A stretch of 64,000 nucleotides of DNA from Planctomycetota bacterium (GTDB lineage Bacteria; Planctomycetota; UBA1135; GCA-002686595): positions 310,001 to 374,000 of the forward strand of contig JADJQU010000005.1 in the NCBI GenBank assembly GCA_016712565.1, given 5' to 3'. Both the position numbers and the translations under genes were made by a program. Positions 9,861 to 18,111 of the stretch are shown one piece after another. Numbering within the stretch: the stretch's first letter is position 1; each line of letters starts with the position of its first letter. Under the pieces are notes generated by a model. It was not told the origin of the DNA. It worked only from the letters and a program-made list of their open reading frames with translations, and did not search any database.

Positions 9861-11156
9861 ATGATCAAAGCTCCGCGCACTCAGGACGGGTCCAAGAGGT
9901 GGGGAACGGGACCCCGGCGGGCCACGGCCAGGCTCCATTGGGGTTTCGCAGGCACCCTGGTTGCCTGGCTCGCGGTGCTGCCCGCCTGCAGTTCCGGCGA
10001 GGGCGGCGGGCAGGGCTTCGAGCCCGCCCGGACCTACGAACCGGTGGGGAAGAAGATCCGCTGGGACGCCACCAGCTCCGAGCGCTTCGGCGTGTCCTCC
10101 AAGGACTTCGCCCAGTCCAGCGGCGCCCCCGCCCAGGCCGGCATGGCCTACACGGTTCCCCCGGGTTGGAGCGAATTGCCGAAGTCCCAGTTCCGCGAGG
10201 CCAACTTCCGCGTGGCCGGGGATCCCAACTCGGAGTGCTACCTGACCACCCTCGGCGGAGAGGGGGGAGGTCTGGCCGCCAACGTCAATCGCTGGCGCAC
10301 CCAGATGTCCCTCGCGCCCATGTCGCCCGAGGAGTTGGCCCGCTTGCCCCAGGTGGACTGGCTGGGGGGGCGCGCCACGAGCGTCGACTTCACCGGCACC
10401 TGGACGGGCATGAGCGGCGATCACAGCGCCGAGGGTTGGCGCCTGGTGGGCTATCTGCTCGTGGAGCCCTCCCAATCGCGCTTCCTGAAGATGACCGGGC
10501 CCGGTGACGTGCTGGAGCGCGAGCTCCCGAACTTCCGCGACCTGGCGGCGTCCTTCCGCGAGGGCGGCGCGCCCGCGGACGGCGCTGCCATGGCCCCGTC
10601 GGGGGAGCTGCCCGCCGGGCATCCGCCCCTGGACGGCGCCCAGGCCCCGAAGGCCGGCCAAGCCTCCACCGCCGGCGAAGCGCCGGGGGCCGGGGCGGCT
10701 GCGGTGGTGGCGGGCAATCGCTCGGCCTCCGGCTTCGAGTGGACGCCGCCCGCGGGCTGGCGCCGGGGGGCCGAAAAGTCGATGCGCGAGATCACCTACG
10801 TGCTGGGCCAGGCCTCCGAAGGCGGCGAGGCCGAGTGCTACGTGACCCTGCTCTCGGGCTCGGGCGGGGGCATGCTCGCCAACGTGAACCGCTGGTGCGG
10901 ACAGATGGGGCAGGCGCCGCTCACCGAAGGCGACCTCTCCAAGCTCGCGCGCGTGCCGATGCTGGGCAGTGAGGCCACGCTGGTGGAATTGGAGCGCGGA
11001 GCGTCCTCCAGCACCGCGCCCGAGTTCCTGCTGGGCGCTGTGTGCCTGCTGCCGGAGCGCTCGATCTTCGTCAAGCTGACCGGCCCGCGCGCGCTGCTCG
11101 AGCGCGAGCGCACGGCCTTCCAGGAGTTCTGCAAGTCCGCCCGGGACGCAAACTGA
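9861..11156 (+). CDS. Lipoprotein with two copies of an unknown domain
   Basis: 431 residues, not a family I recognise. A signal peptide ends in a lipobox (LPAC, Cys43), so the protein is probably a membrane-anchored lipoprotein. It contains an internal duplication. Copy one (~residues 93-180) has VPPGWSELP, then ECYLTTLGGEGGGLAANVNR and a LARLPQVDWLG segment. Copy two (~293-380) repeats this as TPPAGWRRG, ECYVTLLSGSGGGMLANVNR and LARVPMLG. A Gly/Ala/Pro-rich linker separates them. The next gene (resB type) starts 17 bases downstream, so it is likely cotranscribed with cytochrome c maturation genes; a role in that process is inference only. Confidence 0.75.
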   Translation: MIKAPRTQDGSKRWGTGPRRATARLHWGFAGTLVAWLAVLPACSSGEGGGQGFEPARTYEPVGKKIRWDATSSERFGVSSKDFAQSSGAPAQAGMAYTVPPGWSELPKSQFREANFRVAGDPNSECYLTTLGGEGGGLAANVNRWRTQMSLAPMSPEELARLPQVDWLGGRATSVDFTGTWTGMSGDHSAEGWRLVGYLLVEPSQSRFLKMTGPGDVLERELPNFRDLAASFREGGAPADGAAMAPSGELPAGHPPLDGAQAPKAGQASTAGEAPGAGAAAVVAGNRSASGFEWTPPAGWRRGAEKSMREITYVLGQASEGGEAECYVTLLSGSGGGMLANVNRWCGQMGQAPLTEGDLSKLARVPMLGSEATLVELERGASSSTAPEFLLGAVCLLPERSIFVKLTGPRALLERERTAFQEFCKSARDAN

Positions 11157-11173
11157 GGCCCAGGAGGATCCGG

Positions 11174-12337
11174 ATGAAATTCATCGACGCGTTCGTCAAG
11201 GGCCTGTCCTCGATCTGGCTCTCGATCACCCTGGTCTCCCTACTGGCCCTGCTCACCTGGCTCGGCACGCTCGAGCAGGTTCACACGGGCCTGTTCGAGG
11301 TGCAGAAGAAGTACTTCGAATCCCTGTTCCTGGTGCACCAGGTGGGGCCGCTGCCGATCCCTCTGCCGGGCGCGACCCTGGTCATGGCGGTGCTGTTCGT
11401 CAATTTGATCCTGGGCGGCATCCTGCGCATGCGCAAGGGCGCCTCCACCTACGGGATCCTGATCACGCACCTCGGCATCGCGTTCCTGCTGGTGGCGGGG
11501 TTCGTCAAGGCCTACTTTTCGGTGGACGGGCACCTGACGCTCTTCGAGGGCGAGCGCGCGAACACCTTCGAGAGCTACCACCACTGGGAGATCGTCGTCC
11601 TGGAGAAGCTCCCAGACGGCAAGCTGCGCGAGGCCGTGGCTCCCGAAGGCCGTTTCCTGAAGAGCGAGGACGGCACGCGCGTCGTGCTCGATTCGGCGGA
11701 GCTGCCGTTTCAGTTGGAAGTGACGCGCTTCCTGCCCAACTGCCGCGTGATGCCCAAGGGGCCGATGTTCGAGGCTCCCCTGCCGGTGATCGACGGCTTC
11801 TTCCTGCGCGGCGAGCCCAAGGCCAAGGAGAACGAGCAGAACATCGCCGGTGCCTACGTGGCGCTCCTCGAACCCAAGACCGGCGTGCGCCGCGAGGCGA
11901 TCCTGTGGGGCGCGACGAGTTCCCCCTGGACGGTCGAGGCGGACGGCCGCACGTTCGGGGTCGAGCTGCGGCGCTCCCAATACCTGCTGCCCTTCGTGCT
12001 GCGCATGGACGACTTCAAGAAGGAAGACCATCCGCGCATGACCATGGCCAAGAGCTTCTCCAGCGACGTGACGGTCTACGAAGGCAGCACGTCGCGGCCG
12101 GTGAAGATCGAGATGAACGAGCCGCTGAGGTCCCAGGGCCTCGTGCTCTACCAGTCCTCGTGGGGGCCCTCCAACGCGCGGCCCGGCGATCGGCTCTTCT
12201 CGACCCTGGCCGTGGTGCGCAACCCGGCCGACCAGTATCCGCTGTACGCCTGCATCGTGATCGCCATCGGCCTCTTGCTGCACTTCGGCACCAAGCTGCG
12301 CCGCTACATCCGCTCTGAAGTCCGGGAGGCTGCATGA
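11174..12337 (+). CDS. resB: ResB-like cytochrome c biogenesis protein
   Basis: 387 residues; ATG chosen because AGGAGG (11162-11167) lies just upstream. An N-terminal helix (LSSIWLSITLVSLLALLTWLG) with the conserved 'SxWlsitL' pattern of ResB/Ccs1, two further helices near residues ~70-120, a large extracytoplasmic domain and a last helix at ~365-383 fit the ResB family. With the next gene product it forms the System II haem transporter and ligase that attaches haem to CXXCH motifs outside the cytoplasm (established for the family). Its stop overlaps the next ATG. The location immediately before a run of multihaem cytochromes suggests a dedicated or shared maturation system. Confidence 0.88.
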   Translation: MKFIDAFVKGLSSIWLSITLVSLLALLTWLGTLEQVHTGLFEVQKKYFESLFLVHQVGPLPIPLPGATLVMAVLFVNLILGGILRMRKGASTYGILITHLGIAFLLVAGFVKAYFSVDGHLTLFEGERANTFESYHHWEIVVLEKLPDGKLREAVAPEGRFLKSEDGTRVVLDSAELPFQLEVTRFLPNCRVMPKGPMFEAPLPVIDGFFLRGEPKAKENEQNIAGAYVALLEPKTGVRREAILWGATSSPWTVEADGRTFGVELRRSQYLLPFVLRMDDFKKEDHPRMTMAKSFSSDVTVYEGSTSRPVKIEMNEPLRSQGLVLYQSSWGPSNARPGDRLFSTLAVVRNPADQYPLYACIVIAIGLLLHFGTKLRRYIRSEVREAA

Positions 12338-14367
12338 AGCGCTTGATTTCCGTCCTGTGCGTGCTGCTGGCCCTGTGCTGGGCCCCGGCAGCCGCCGCGC
12401 AACACGACCACAACGCCCCGGGGCACGTGCCCCATGAGGCGGGGCCCATGCGGGCGGCGCCCTGGCCCAAGGACCTGATCGAGCTGGCCGAGGGGCTGCC
12501 GGTGCAGGACGGCGGCCGCGTCAAGCCGTTCCACACCTTCGCGGGCTTCAGCATGCTGCGCCTGAGCGGCAAGCGCTCGCTGACGACTCCCGCGGGCGAC
12601 CGGCTGACGCCCACCGAGTGGATGCTCGACCTGCTGTTCTTCCCGGACCAGGCGCACACCTACGAGGTCTTCCGCGTCGACGACATCGCCGCGGTGCGCG
12701 AGTTCGGGGGCCCCACGGACGGCAAGCAGAAGCGCGACCGCTGGAGTTTCAACGAGCTCGCGCCCCACATGACCCAGCTCTTCGAGCGCGCCCAGTCCTA
12801 TCTGGCCATCGACGAGAAGCAGCGCGACACCGTGCAGACCCAGGTGGTCATGCTGGCCCACAACGTCGACGAGTACGTCCGCGTTTCGCGCAAGACTTCC
12901 TTCGCCCAGGTCAAGCTGCCCGTGGGGGCCTCGGCGGGCCTCTCGCAGGTCTTCGGCGGCCGCGAGCAGATCCACTTCAGCGAATTGATCGCCAAGGTGG
13001 ACGACCTGCGCAAGCTGCAGGAGGAGATCGACCGCGACCCGGCCCGTTCCGGGGAACAGGAACCCCTGAACTCGCTCTTGCAGCGGGCGGTGGACCTGGT
13101 CGAGAGCTCGGAGGCCCTGGCGATGTTCCCGCCGATCACCGACGCCACGGCCAAGCCGGCCTGGCTCACGCCCTCCGACGTGCTGATGGGCGCCTTCTCC
13201 GGGGAAGGCCGCGCCGAGGAGCACCTCTCGATGTTGGGCGACCTGGAGCGCGCCATGGAGGCCCGCGGCGACATGCCGGCCATGACCCTGGCCCTGGCGA
13301 GCTTCTCGGGCCGCGCGAAGCAGTTGGCGGACCGTCGCGGCGAGTACGAGAAGGTCCCGCTGGAACTGGTCTACTACAAGTCGAAGCTCCTGGATTACTC
13401 CCACTACGCCTTCGTGCTGGGCTTCCTCCTGGTGGCCTTCCTGTGGCTCAAGCCGAGCTCCAAGCTCCTGTACCGCGCGACGGCGCTCTCGGCCGTGACC
13501 GCCGTGGCCTGCATCACGGCGACGATCGTGTTGCGCTGCGTGATCCGCGAGCGTCCGCCGGTGAGCACGTTGTACGAGACGCTGCTGTTCGTCACCGCCG
13601 TGGGGACCCTCTCGGGTCTGATCATGGAATGGATCAACAAGAAGAAGCTGGCACTCTCGGCGGTGGTGGTGCTCGGCACCCTGGGCATCTTCCTGGCCAA
13701 CCGCTACGAAGCCCTGGACAAGCGCGACACGATGCCCGAGCTCGTGGCCGTGCTCGACACGAACTTCTGGCTGGCGACCCACGTGACCGCGATCACGATC
13801 GGCTACTCCGCGGGCATGCTGGCCGCCCTGCTCGCCAACGTGTACCTGATCTCCAAGCTGTTCGGAATCAAGAAGGATGACCCGACGCACCTGAAGAGCC
13901 TGTCGCGCATGACCTACGGCGCCCTGGCCTTCGGCCTGATCTTCTCGGTGGTCGGCACGATCCTGGGCGGGATCTGGGCCAACGAGAGCTGGGGCCGATT
14001 CTGGGGCTGGGACCCCAAGGAGAACGGCGCCCTGCTGATCTGCCTGTCCCAGATCGCGATCCTGCACCTGCGCATGGGCGGCTACCTGCGCGACTTCGGC
14101 ATTGCCATGGCCACGGCGTTCGGGGGCACGGTGATCGCGTTCTCCTGGTTCGGCGTGAACCTGCTGGGAGTCGGGCTGCACAGCTACGGCTTCACCAGCG
14201 GCATCCACACCGCGCTGTGGTCGTACTACATCGGCCAGTGGGGCCTGATGGCGATCTGCGGCGTGCGCCACATGATCGAGAACGCCCGCAAGGAGGCGCT
14301 CGAGGCCCAGGCTCGACCCAAGGAGCAGTTCGCTCCCGCCCGAGCCGCGGGAGGACGCGCCGGCTGA
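12334..14367 (+). CDS. CcsA/ResC-type cytochrome c assembly protein
   Basis: 677 residues. A signal-like N-terminus and a ~330-residue extracytoplasmic region precede about eight transmembrane helices. The haem-handling tryptophan-rich motif WGRFWGWDPKE is at residues 553-563 and is the hallmark of CcsA/ResC/CcmF proteins. The fused soluble N-terminal region is not found in the minimal CcsA but is common in planctomycetal and Bacteroidota versions. Start overlaps the ResB stop (ATGA), so the pair is translationally coupled and should form one System II complex. Confidence 0.9.
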   Translation: MKRLISVLCVLLALCWAPAAAAQHDHNAPGHVPHEAGPMRAAPWPKDLIELAEGLPVQDGGRVKPFHTFAGFSMLRLSGKRSLTTPAGDRLTPTEWMLDLLFFPDQAHTYEVFRVDDIAAVREFGGPTDGKQKRDRWSFNELAPHMTQLFERAQSYLAIDEKQRDTVQTQVVMLAHNVDEYVRVSRKTSFAQVKLPVGASAGLSQVFGGREQIHFSELIAKVDDLRKLQEEIDRDPARSGEQEPLNSLLQRAVDLVESSEALAMFPPITDATAKPAWLTPSDVLMGAFSGEGRAEEHLSMLGDLERAMEARGDMPAMTLALASFSGRAKQLADRRGEYEKVPLELVYYKSKLLDYSHYAFVLGFLLVAFLWLKPSSKLLYRATALSAVTAVACITATIVLRCVIRERPPVSTLYETLLFVTAVGTLSGLIMEWINKKKLALSAVVVLGTLGIFLANRYEALDKRDTMPELVAVLDTNFWLATHVTAITIGYSAGMLAALLANVYLISKLFGIKKDDPTHLKSLSRMTYGALAFGLIFSVVGTILGGIWANESWGRFWGWDPKENGALLICLSQIAILHLRMGGYLRDFGIAMATAFGGTVIAFSWFGVNLLGVGLHSYGFTSGIHTALWSYYIGQWGLMAICGVRHMIENARKEALEAQARPKEQFAPARAAGGRAG

Positions 14368-14399
14368 AGCAACCACGCGGCCGCACAAGGAGCTCCCCG

Positions 14400-14993
14400 A
14401 TGAAGCTGAATCCCCTCCCCAGCGCCGCGAAGCTCCTGACCGCCGCCGCGGGAATCCTCTTGCTCACGCTAGGGTGCGCGAGTACTCCCGGTTCGAATTC
14501 CCTCTACGTCCATCCCAACGCGGATTGGTCCAACTACCAGCGGGTGGCCGTGCTGCCCCTGGAGAACTACACCAACGAGCGCTTTGCCGCGGAACGCCTG
14601 CGGGAGGTGCTCAACGTGGAGATCAACGCCCAGGGCCTGTTCGAGGCCCTGGAGCTGGGCGAGGTGAACCGGATGCTGCGCGCGCAGATGCTGGTGAACC
14701 TGGCCGAGATCGGGCCCGCGGAGACCAAGGCCCTGGGCGCTGCCCTGGGCGTTCAAGCGCTGCTGCAGGGCAGCGTGATGGAGTTCGACGAGCGCCGCAC
14801 GGGCTCGGTGAACCTGCCGGACATTGCACTCTCGCTGCGCCTCGTGGACGTGGAGACGGGCCTTGTGATCTGGGCCGTGACCGACGCGCGCGCCGGCGCC
14901 AAGCTCGCCACGCGGCTCTTCGGCGTGGGGGAGGAAAGCCGGACCGAGGCCAGCGTGCGTCTGGTGCGCGAGGTGCTGGAGACGCTCGAGTAG
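14400..14993 (+). CDS. Putative lipoprotein, CsgG/GNA1162-like
   Basis: 197 residues with AAGGAGC at 14387-14393 as ribosome site. Signal peptide ends at Cys26 (LTLGC), so probably a lipoprotein. The body (RVAVLPLENYTNERFAAERLRE, GVQALLQGSVMEFDERRTGS, LSLRLVDVETGLVIWAV) has the alternating pattern of the CsgG / LpoB / GNA1162 (DUF799) fold, whose members sit at the outer membrane and in some cases form export pores or scaffold envelope machinery. Precise subfamily is uncertain. It lies between the ResC-type gene and a longer protein of similar style. Confidence 0.65.
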   Translation: MKLNPLPSAAKLLTAAAGILLLTLGCASTPGSNSLYVHPNADWSNYQRVAVLPLENYTNERFAAERLREVLNVEINAQGLFEALELGEVNRMLRAQMLVNLAEIGPAETKALGAALGVQALLQGSVMEFDERRTGSVNLPDIALSLRLVDVETGLVIWAVTDARAGAKLATRLFGVGEESRTEASVRLVREVLETLE

Positions 14994-15008
14994 CGCCGAG
15001 GAACCTCC

Positions 15009-16175
15009 ATGCGGCGCGCCCTTTCCTGCGGGATCCTGGCCCTGGCCCTCGGCACGGGCCCCTTCGCGGGTCTGGCGATCGCGGCGACGTTTCCCGCCCC
15101 CGGGCCGCGCGCCCAGGCCGCGGCCGCCCGCATTCCCGGCGCGGCAAGGCCGGAGGCCCGGGCGACCGTGCGCTTCGTGATGCTCCCTCCGCGCAACCTG
15201 TCGGGCCATGACGCCGCGCCAAAGGACCTGGGCACGCGGCTGCGCCTCTCTCTGGGGGCCCGCGGGGCTGAATTCGTGCCCGCGGAGGACGTGGATCGCC
15301 TGCTGCGCGTTCACCGAGTGCGGTACACCGACTCGCTGTCCGCGGCGGAGCTGGCCTACCTCGGGGAGCGCACCGGTGCCAGTCACACGCTGATCGCGAC
15401 GATCTTCGACTGCGTGCCGGGCAGCGAGCCGCGCCTCTCCTTCAGCCTGCGGGCCATGGACAACCACAGCGGCCGGCGCGTGCTGTCCGCGGCCGTGACC
15501 CTGCGCGGCGTGGACTTCGAGGGACTGTTGGGCCTGGGTCGGATCGAGGACCTCGAGTCCCTGGCCGAGGTGGCGGTGGGACAGGTGCTCCTGAAGTTCG
15601 ATGCCCGCGGGATGCCCCGGGCCTGCGCCCACCGCGGCCCGGAGCAGAGCACTGTCCTGGCGCCGCAAGGGGGCCGCGCCTTCGCGCGGGCGGAGTTCGA
15701 CCCGCGCGAGCTCGGCCGCATCGCCCTTCTGCCCTTCGAAAACCGTTCCGGCCACACGGACGCCAATGCCCAACTGGCCGAGTTTCTCGGCGATGCCTGG
15801 TTCAACGCCGCGGGCGTGCAGGTGGTGGAGACGGCGGACCTACGGGCCGCGCTGCAGGCGCGCAAGGTGCGCAGCATGCAGTTCGTGGACCGGCCGCAGC
15901 TCTCGGAGATCAGCCGCGGCCTGGGCGTGCGCTACTTCGCCATGGGATCCATCGACCGTTGGGGCGACGAGGTCCTGGTGGAAGACCAGCGCTTCCCGGA
16001 GCTCGAGGTCTCCCTGCAGATCCTCGACGTCGAGAGCGGCCGCATCGTGGCCGGCGCGACGATCGTTCGACGCGGCAGCGACTATCAGACCCTGCTCGGT
16101 CTGGGCGCGGTGCGCGACCCGGCGGAGCTGGCCCGCCGCGCGGCCCGTGAGCTCGTGGCGGCCTTTGGAGGTTGA
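15009..16175 (+). CDS. Secreted protein with two CsgG-like domains
   Basis: 388 residues with an N-terminal signal peptide (hydrophobic to ~residue 26, AIAA). Two related domains follow. The first (~residues 58-200) has a VMLPPRNLSG segment, VDRLLRVHRVRY and LRAMDNHSGRRVLSAAV. The second (~237-388) repeats this as IALLPFENRSG, DLRAALQARKVRSMQF and LQILDVESGRIVAGATIV. Both repeats end in a similar GLGRIEDLESLA / GLGAVRDPAELA helix. The layout resembles the preceding lipoprotein, so the two may assemble together at the outer membrane. Function is inferred from position only. Confidence 0.65.
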   Translation: MRRALSCGILALALGTGPFAGLAIAATFPAPGPRAQAAAARIPGAARPEARATVRFVMLPPRNLSGHDAAPKDLGTRLRLSLGARGAEFVPAEDVDRLLRVHRVRYTDSLSAAELAYLGERTGASHTLIATIFDCVPGSEPRLSFSLRAMDNHSGRRVLSAAVTLRGVDFEGLLGLGRIEDLESLAEVAVGQVLLKFDARGMPRACAHRGPEQSTVLAPQGGRAFARAEFDPRELGRIALLPFENRSGHTDANAQLAEFLGDAWFNAAGVQVVETADLRAALQARKVRSMQFVDRPQLSEISRGLGVRYFAMGSIDRWGDEVLVEDQRFPELEVSLQILDVESGRIVAGATIVRRGSDYQTLLGLGAVRDPAELARRAARELVAAFGG

Positions 16176-16188
16176 GCGGAGAATCACC

Positions 16189-18111
16189 ATGAAGTCCAAA
16201 CTCCCCCAGTCCACTTCCAGGGGAATTCCCGCGGCGATCGCCGGCCTGTTCCTGGCGCTCTTCCCCTCGCAGGCTGTGCTGGCCGCCGGTCCCGCGACGG
16301 CGCCCCAGGCGGCCGGACAGAGCCCGGCCGCAAGCCAGGCCCCGGAAGCCCCACAGGCCGGGCAACCGACCCTGGGACCCACGGCGGCCCCCGCAGAGGT
16401 TCCTCCGCCGCCGATCGTGCTGGCGGTGGTCAACGGCACCGAACTCACCTTCGACGTCGCCTACGAGACCTTCCTGGCCTCGCACACCGGCCACGGCGTG
16501 CTGGTGCGCGGCGCGGACGCCGTGCGTGAACTGGCGGGCCGGCTGGTGGAGCGTGAGCTGTTCCTGATGGAGGCCGAGACCCTGGGCGTGCCCGCGGAAC
16601 GGGACGTGGTGGACGTGATTGCCTCCTACCACGATCAGGTGGCCTCGGACGTGTACTGGACGAGCGAGGTCCAGGACAAGGTCGTGGTCACCGATGGGGA
16701 CGTGGAGAGCTTCTACGACAAGACCGATGTGGCCCTGGGCCTGACGCTGATCGTCACCGCGACGCAGGCGGAGGCCCTGGCCCTGCGCCTGCGCGCAGAG
16801 GCCGGCGAGGACATGGCCCAACTGGCGCGCAGTGCCTCGATCCACGAGTCGCGCAACTTCGACGGCGCGCTGACCCTGGTGCGGCGCGGCGAGTTGTTCC
16901 GCGGCCTGGAGGGCCCCGCCTTCCAGCTCTCCGAGCCCGGCAGCCTGACCGAGGTGGTCGCCGTGGAAACCGGGTTCGCCTTCGCGCGCCTGGACCAGCG
17001 CTCGATCAACACCGACCGGCCGCCGCGGGAGAAGGCGCTGCCCCAGATCCGCGGGATCCTGGTGGAGCGCGCGCAGAAGAAGCTGGCCGCCGACCTGGAG
17101 GCGCGGCTGCTGGAGGGGGGGGCGGTGGAGATCGACGAGGCGGCCTTGACGCGCGAGAACCTGCTCGAAGGTCCGGACGGGAAGTCGATCGTGGCCCGGG
17201 CCTTCGGCGAGAGCCTCTCCTTGGACGAACTGCGCGCGGGATTGGACCTCGAGAAGCTTCGCGCCGCGGAACCCGCGCCGGGACAGTCGGGCACGGAAAC
17301 CGGCGTGTTGCTCGCCAAGCAGTGGGTGCGCGGCCGCGGTTTGGTGGCCGCGGCGCGACGTTCGGGTGTCTTCGAGTCGCCCGAGGTGTTGCGGCGCGTG
17401 AACAGCTTCCGCCGCGACGTGCTGCTGAAGACCCTGTGCGACAACTACGTCTGGCCGGACTGCGAGCCCAGCGAGGCGGAGCTCTTCAAGTACTACGAGG
17501 AGCGCGCGTCGAGCGAGTTCACCTCGCCGTTGGAAGTGCGTCTGGCCTACATCGTGGTGCCGAGCCTGGAGGAGGCCCGCGCCGTGCGGGCGCGCCTCGA
17601 CGGGGGCGAGGACTTCGAGAAGCTGGCGCGGGAAGTGTCCAAGGACGCGGCCTCGGCCATGCACGGCGGCCGCATCGGATGGGTCAAGCCAGGGGAGCTC
17701 CTGCCCCCGGTGGAGGCCGCGCTGCAGGGACTGCCGAAGGGGGGCCTCGACGGTCCCATCGAGACCGCCGAGGGCTGCTTCCTGCTGCGCGTGCTGGACC
17801 GCAAGGAGCCCATGAGGATTCCCTACGAGCGCGCCCGGCGCGCGGCGGAAGCGGCGCTGATCAAGCTGCGTCACCAGGAGGCCTACAACACCTGGGCCAA
17901 GGCCCTGCGGGAGCGGGCCGAGGTGCAACTGGTCGAGGAGGGCGTGCAGCAGGCCGTGGCGTGGCTCGATCAGGAGGCCCAGCGCCGCGCCGATTCGGCG
18001 GCGCGGCGGGCCAAGCCCCTGGGGGAAAAGCCCGCGGGACACGACGCCGCCGCGGCCCCCGCGCCTCGACCTGCCGGCTCCCGGCCGGCCGCGGAGGGTG
18101 AGAAGCCGTGA
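16189..18111 (+). CDS. PpiC/SurA-like peptidyl-prolyl isomerase with two parvulin domains
   Basis: 640 residues. Signal peptide (residues ~12-33), an Ala/Pro-rich linker, a SurA-type N-domain (IVLAVVNGTELTFDVAYETFL), then two parvulin-like repeats: ~residues 180-280 (GEDMAQLARSASIHESRNFDGALTL) and ~450-550 (GEDFEKLAREVSKDAASAMHGGRIGWVKPGEL). The second is closer to consensus. It is likely a periplasmic foldase for secreted or outer-membrane clients. It precedes the 26-haem cytochrome with a four-base overlap (GTGA), so the cytochromes or the barrel protein are the probable clients; PPIases also sit beside multihaem cytochrome genes in some Desulfuromonadales (from memory). Confidence 0.85.
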   Translation: MKSKLPQSTSRGIPAAIAGLFLALFPSQAVLAAGPATAPQAAGQSPAASQAPEAPQAGQPTLGPTAAPAEVPPPPIVLAVVNGTELTFDVAYETFLASHTGHGVLVRGADAVRELAGRLVERELFLMEAETLGVPAERDVVDVIASYHDQVASDVYWTSEVQDKVVVTDGDVESFYDKTDVALGLTLIVTATQAEALALRLRAEAGEDMAQLARSASIHESRNFDGALTLVRRGELFRGLEGPAFQLSEPGSLTEVVAVETGFAFARLDQRSINTDRPPREKALPQIRGILVERAQKKLAADLEARLLEGGAVEIDEAALTRENLLEGPDGKSIVARAFGESLSLDELRAGLDLEKLRAAEPAPGQSGTETGVLLAKQWVRGRGLVAAARRSGVFESPEVLRRVNSFRRDVLLKTLCDNYVWPDCEPSEAELFKYYEERASSEFTSPLEVRLAYIVVPSLEEARAVRARLDGGEDFEKLAREVSKDAASAMHGGRIGWVKPGELLPPVEAALQGLPKGGLDGPIETAEGCFLLRVLDRKEPMRIPYERARRAAEAALIKLRHQEAYNTWAKALRERAEVQLVEEGVQQAVAWLDQEAQRRADSAARRAKPLGEKPAGHDAAAAPAPRPAGSRPAAEGEKP

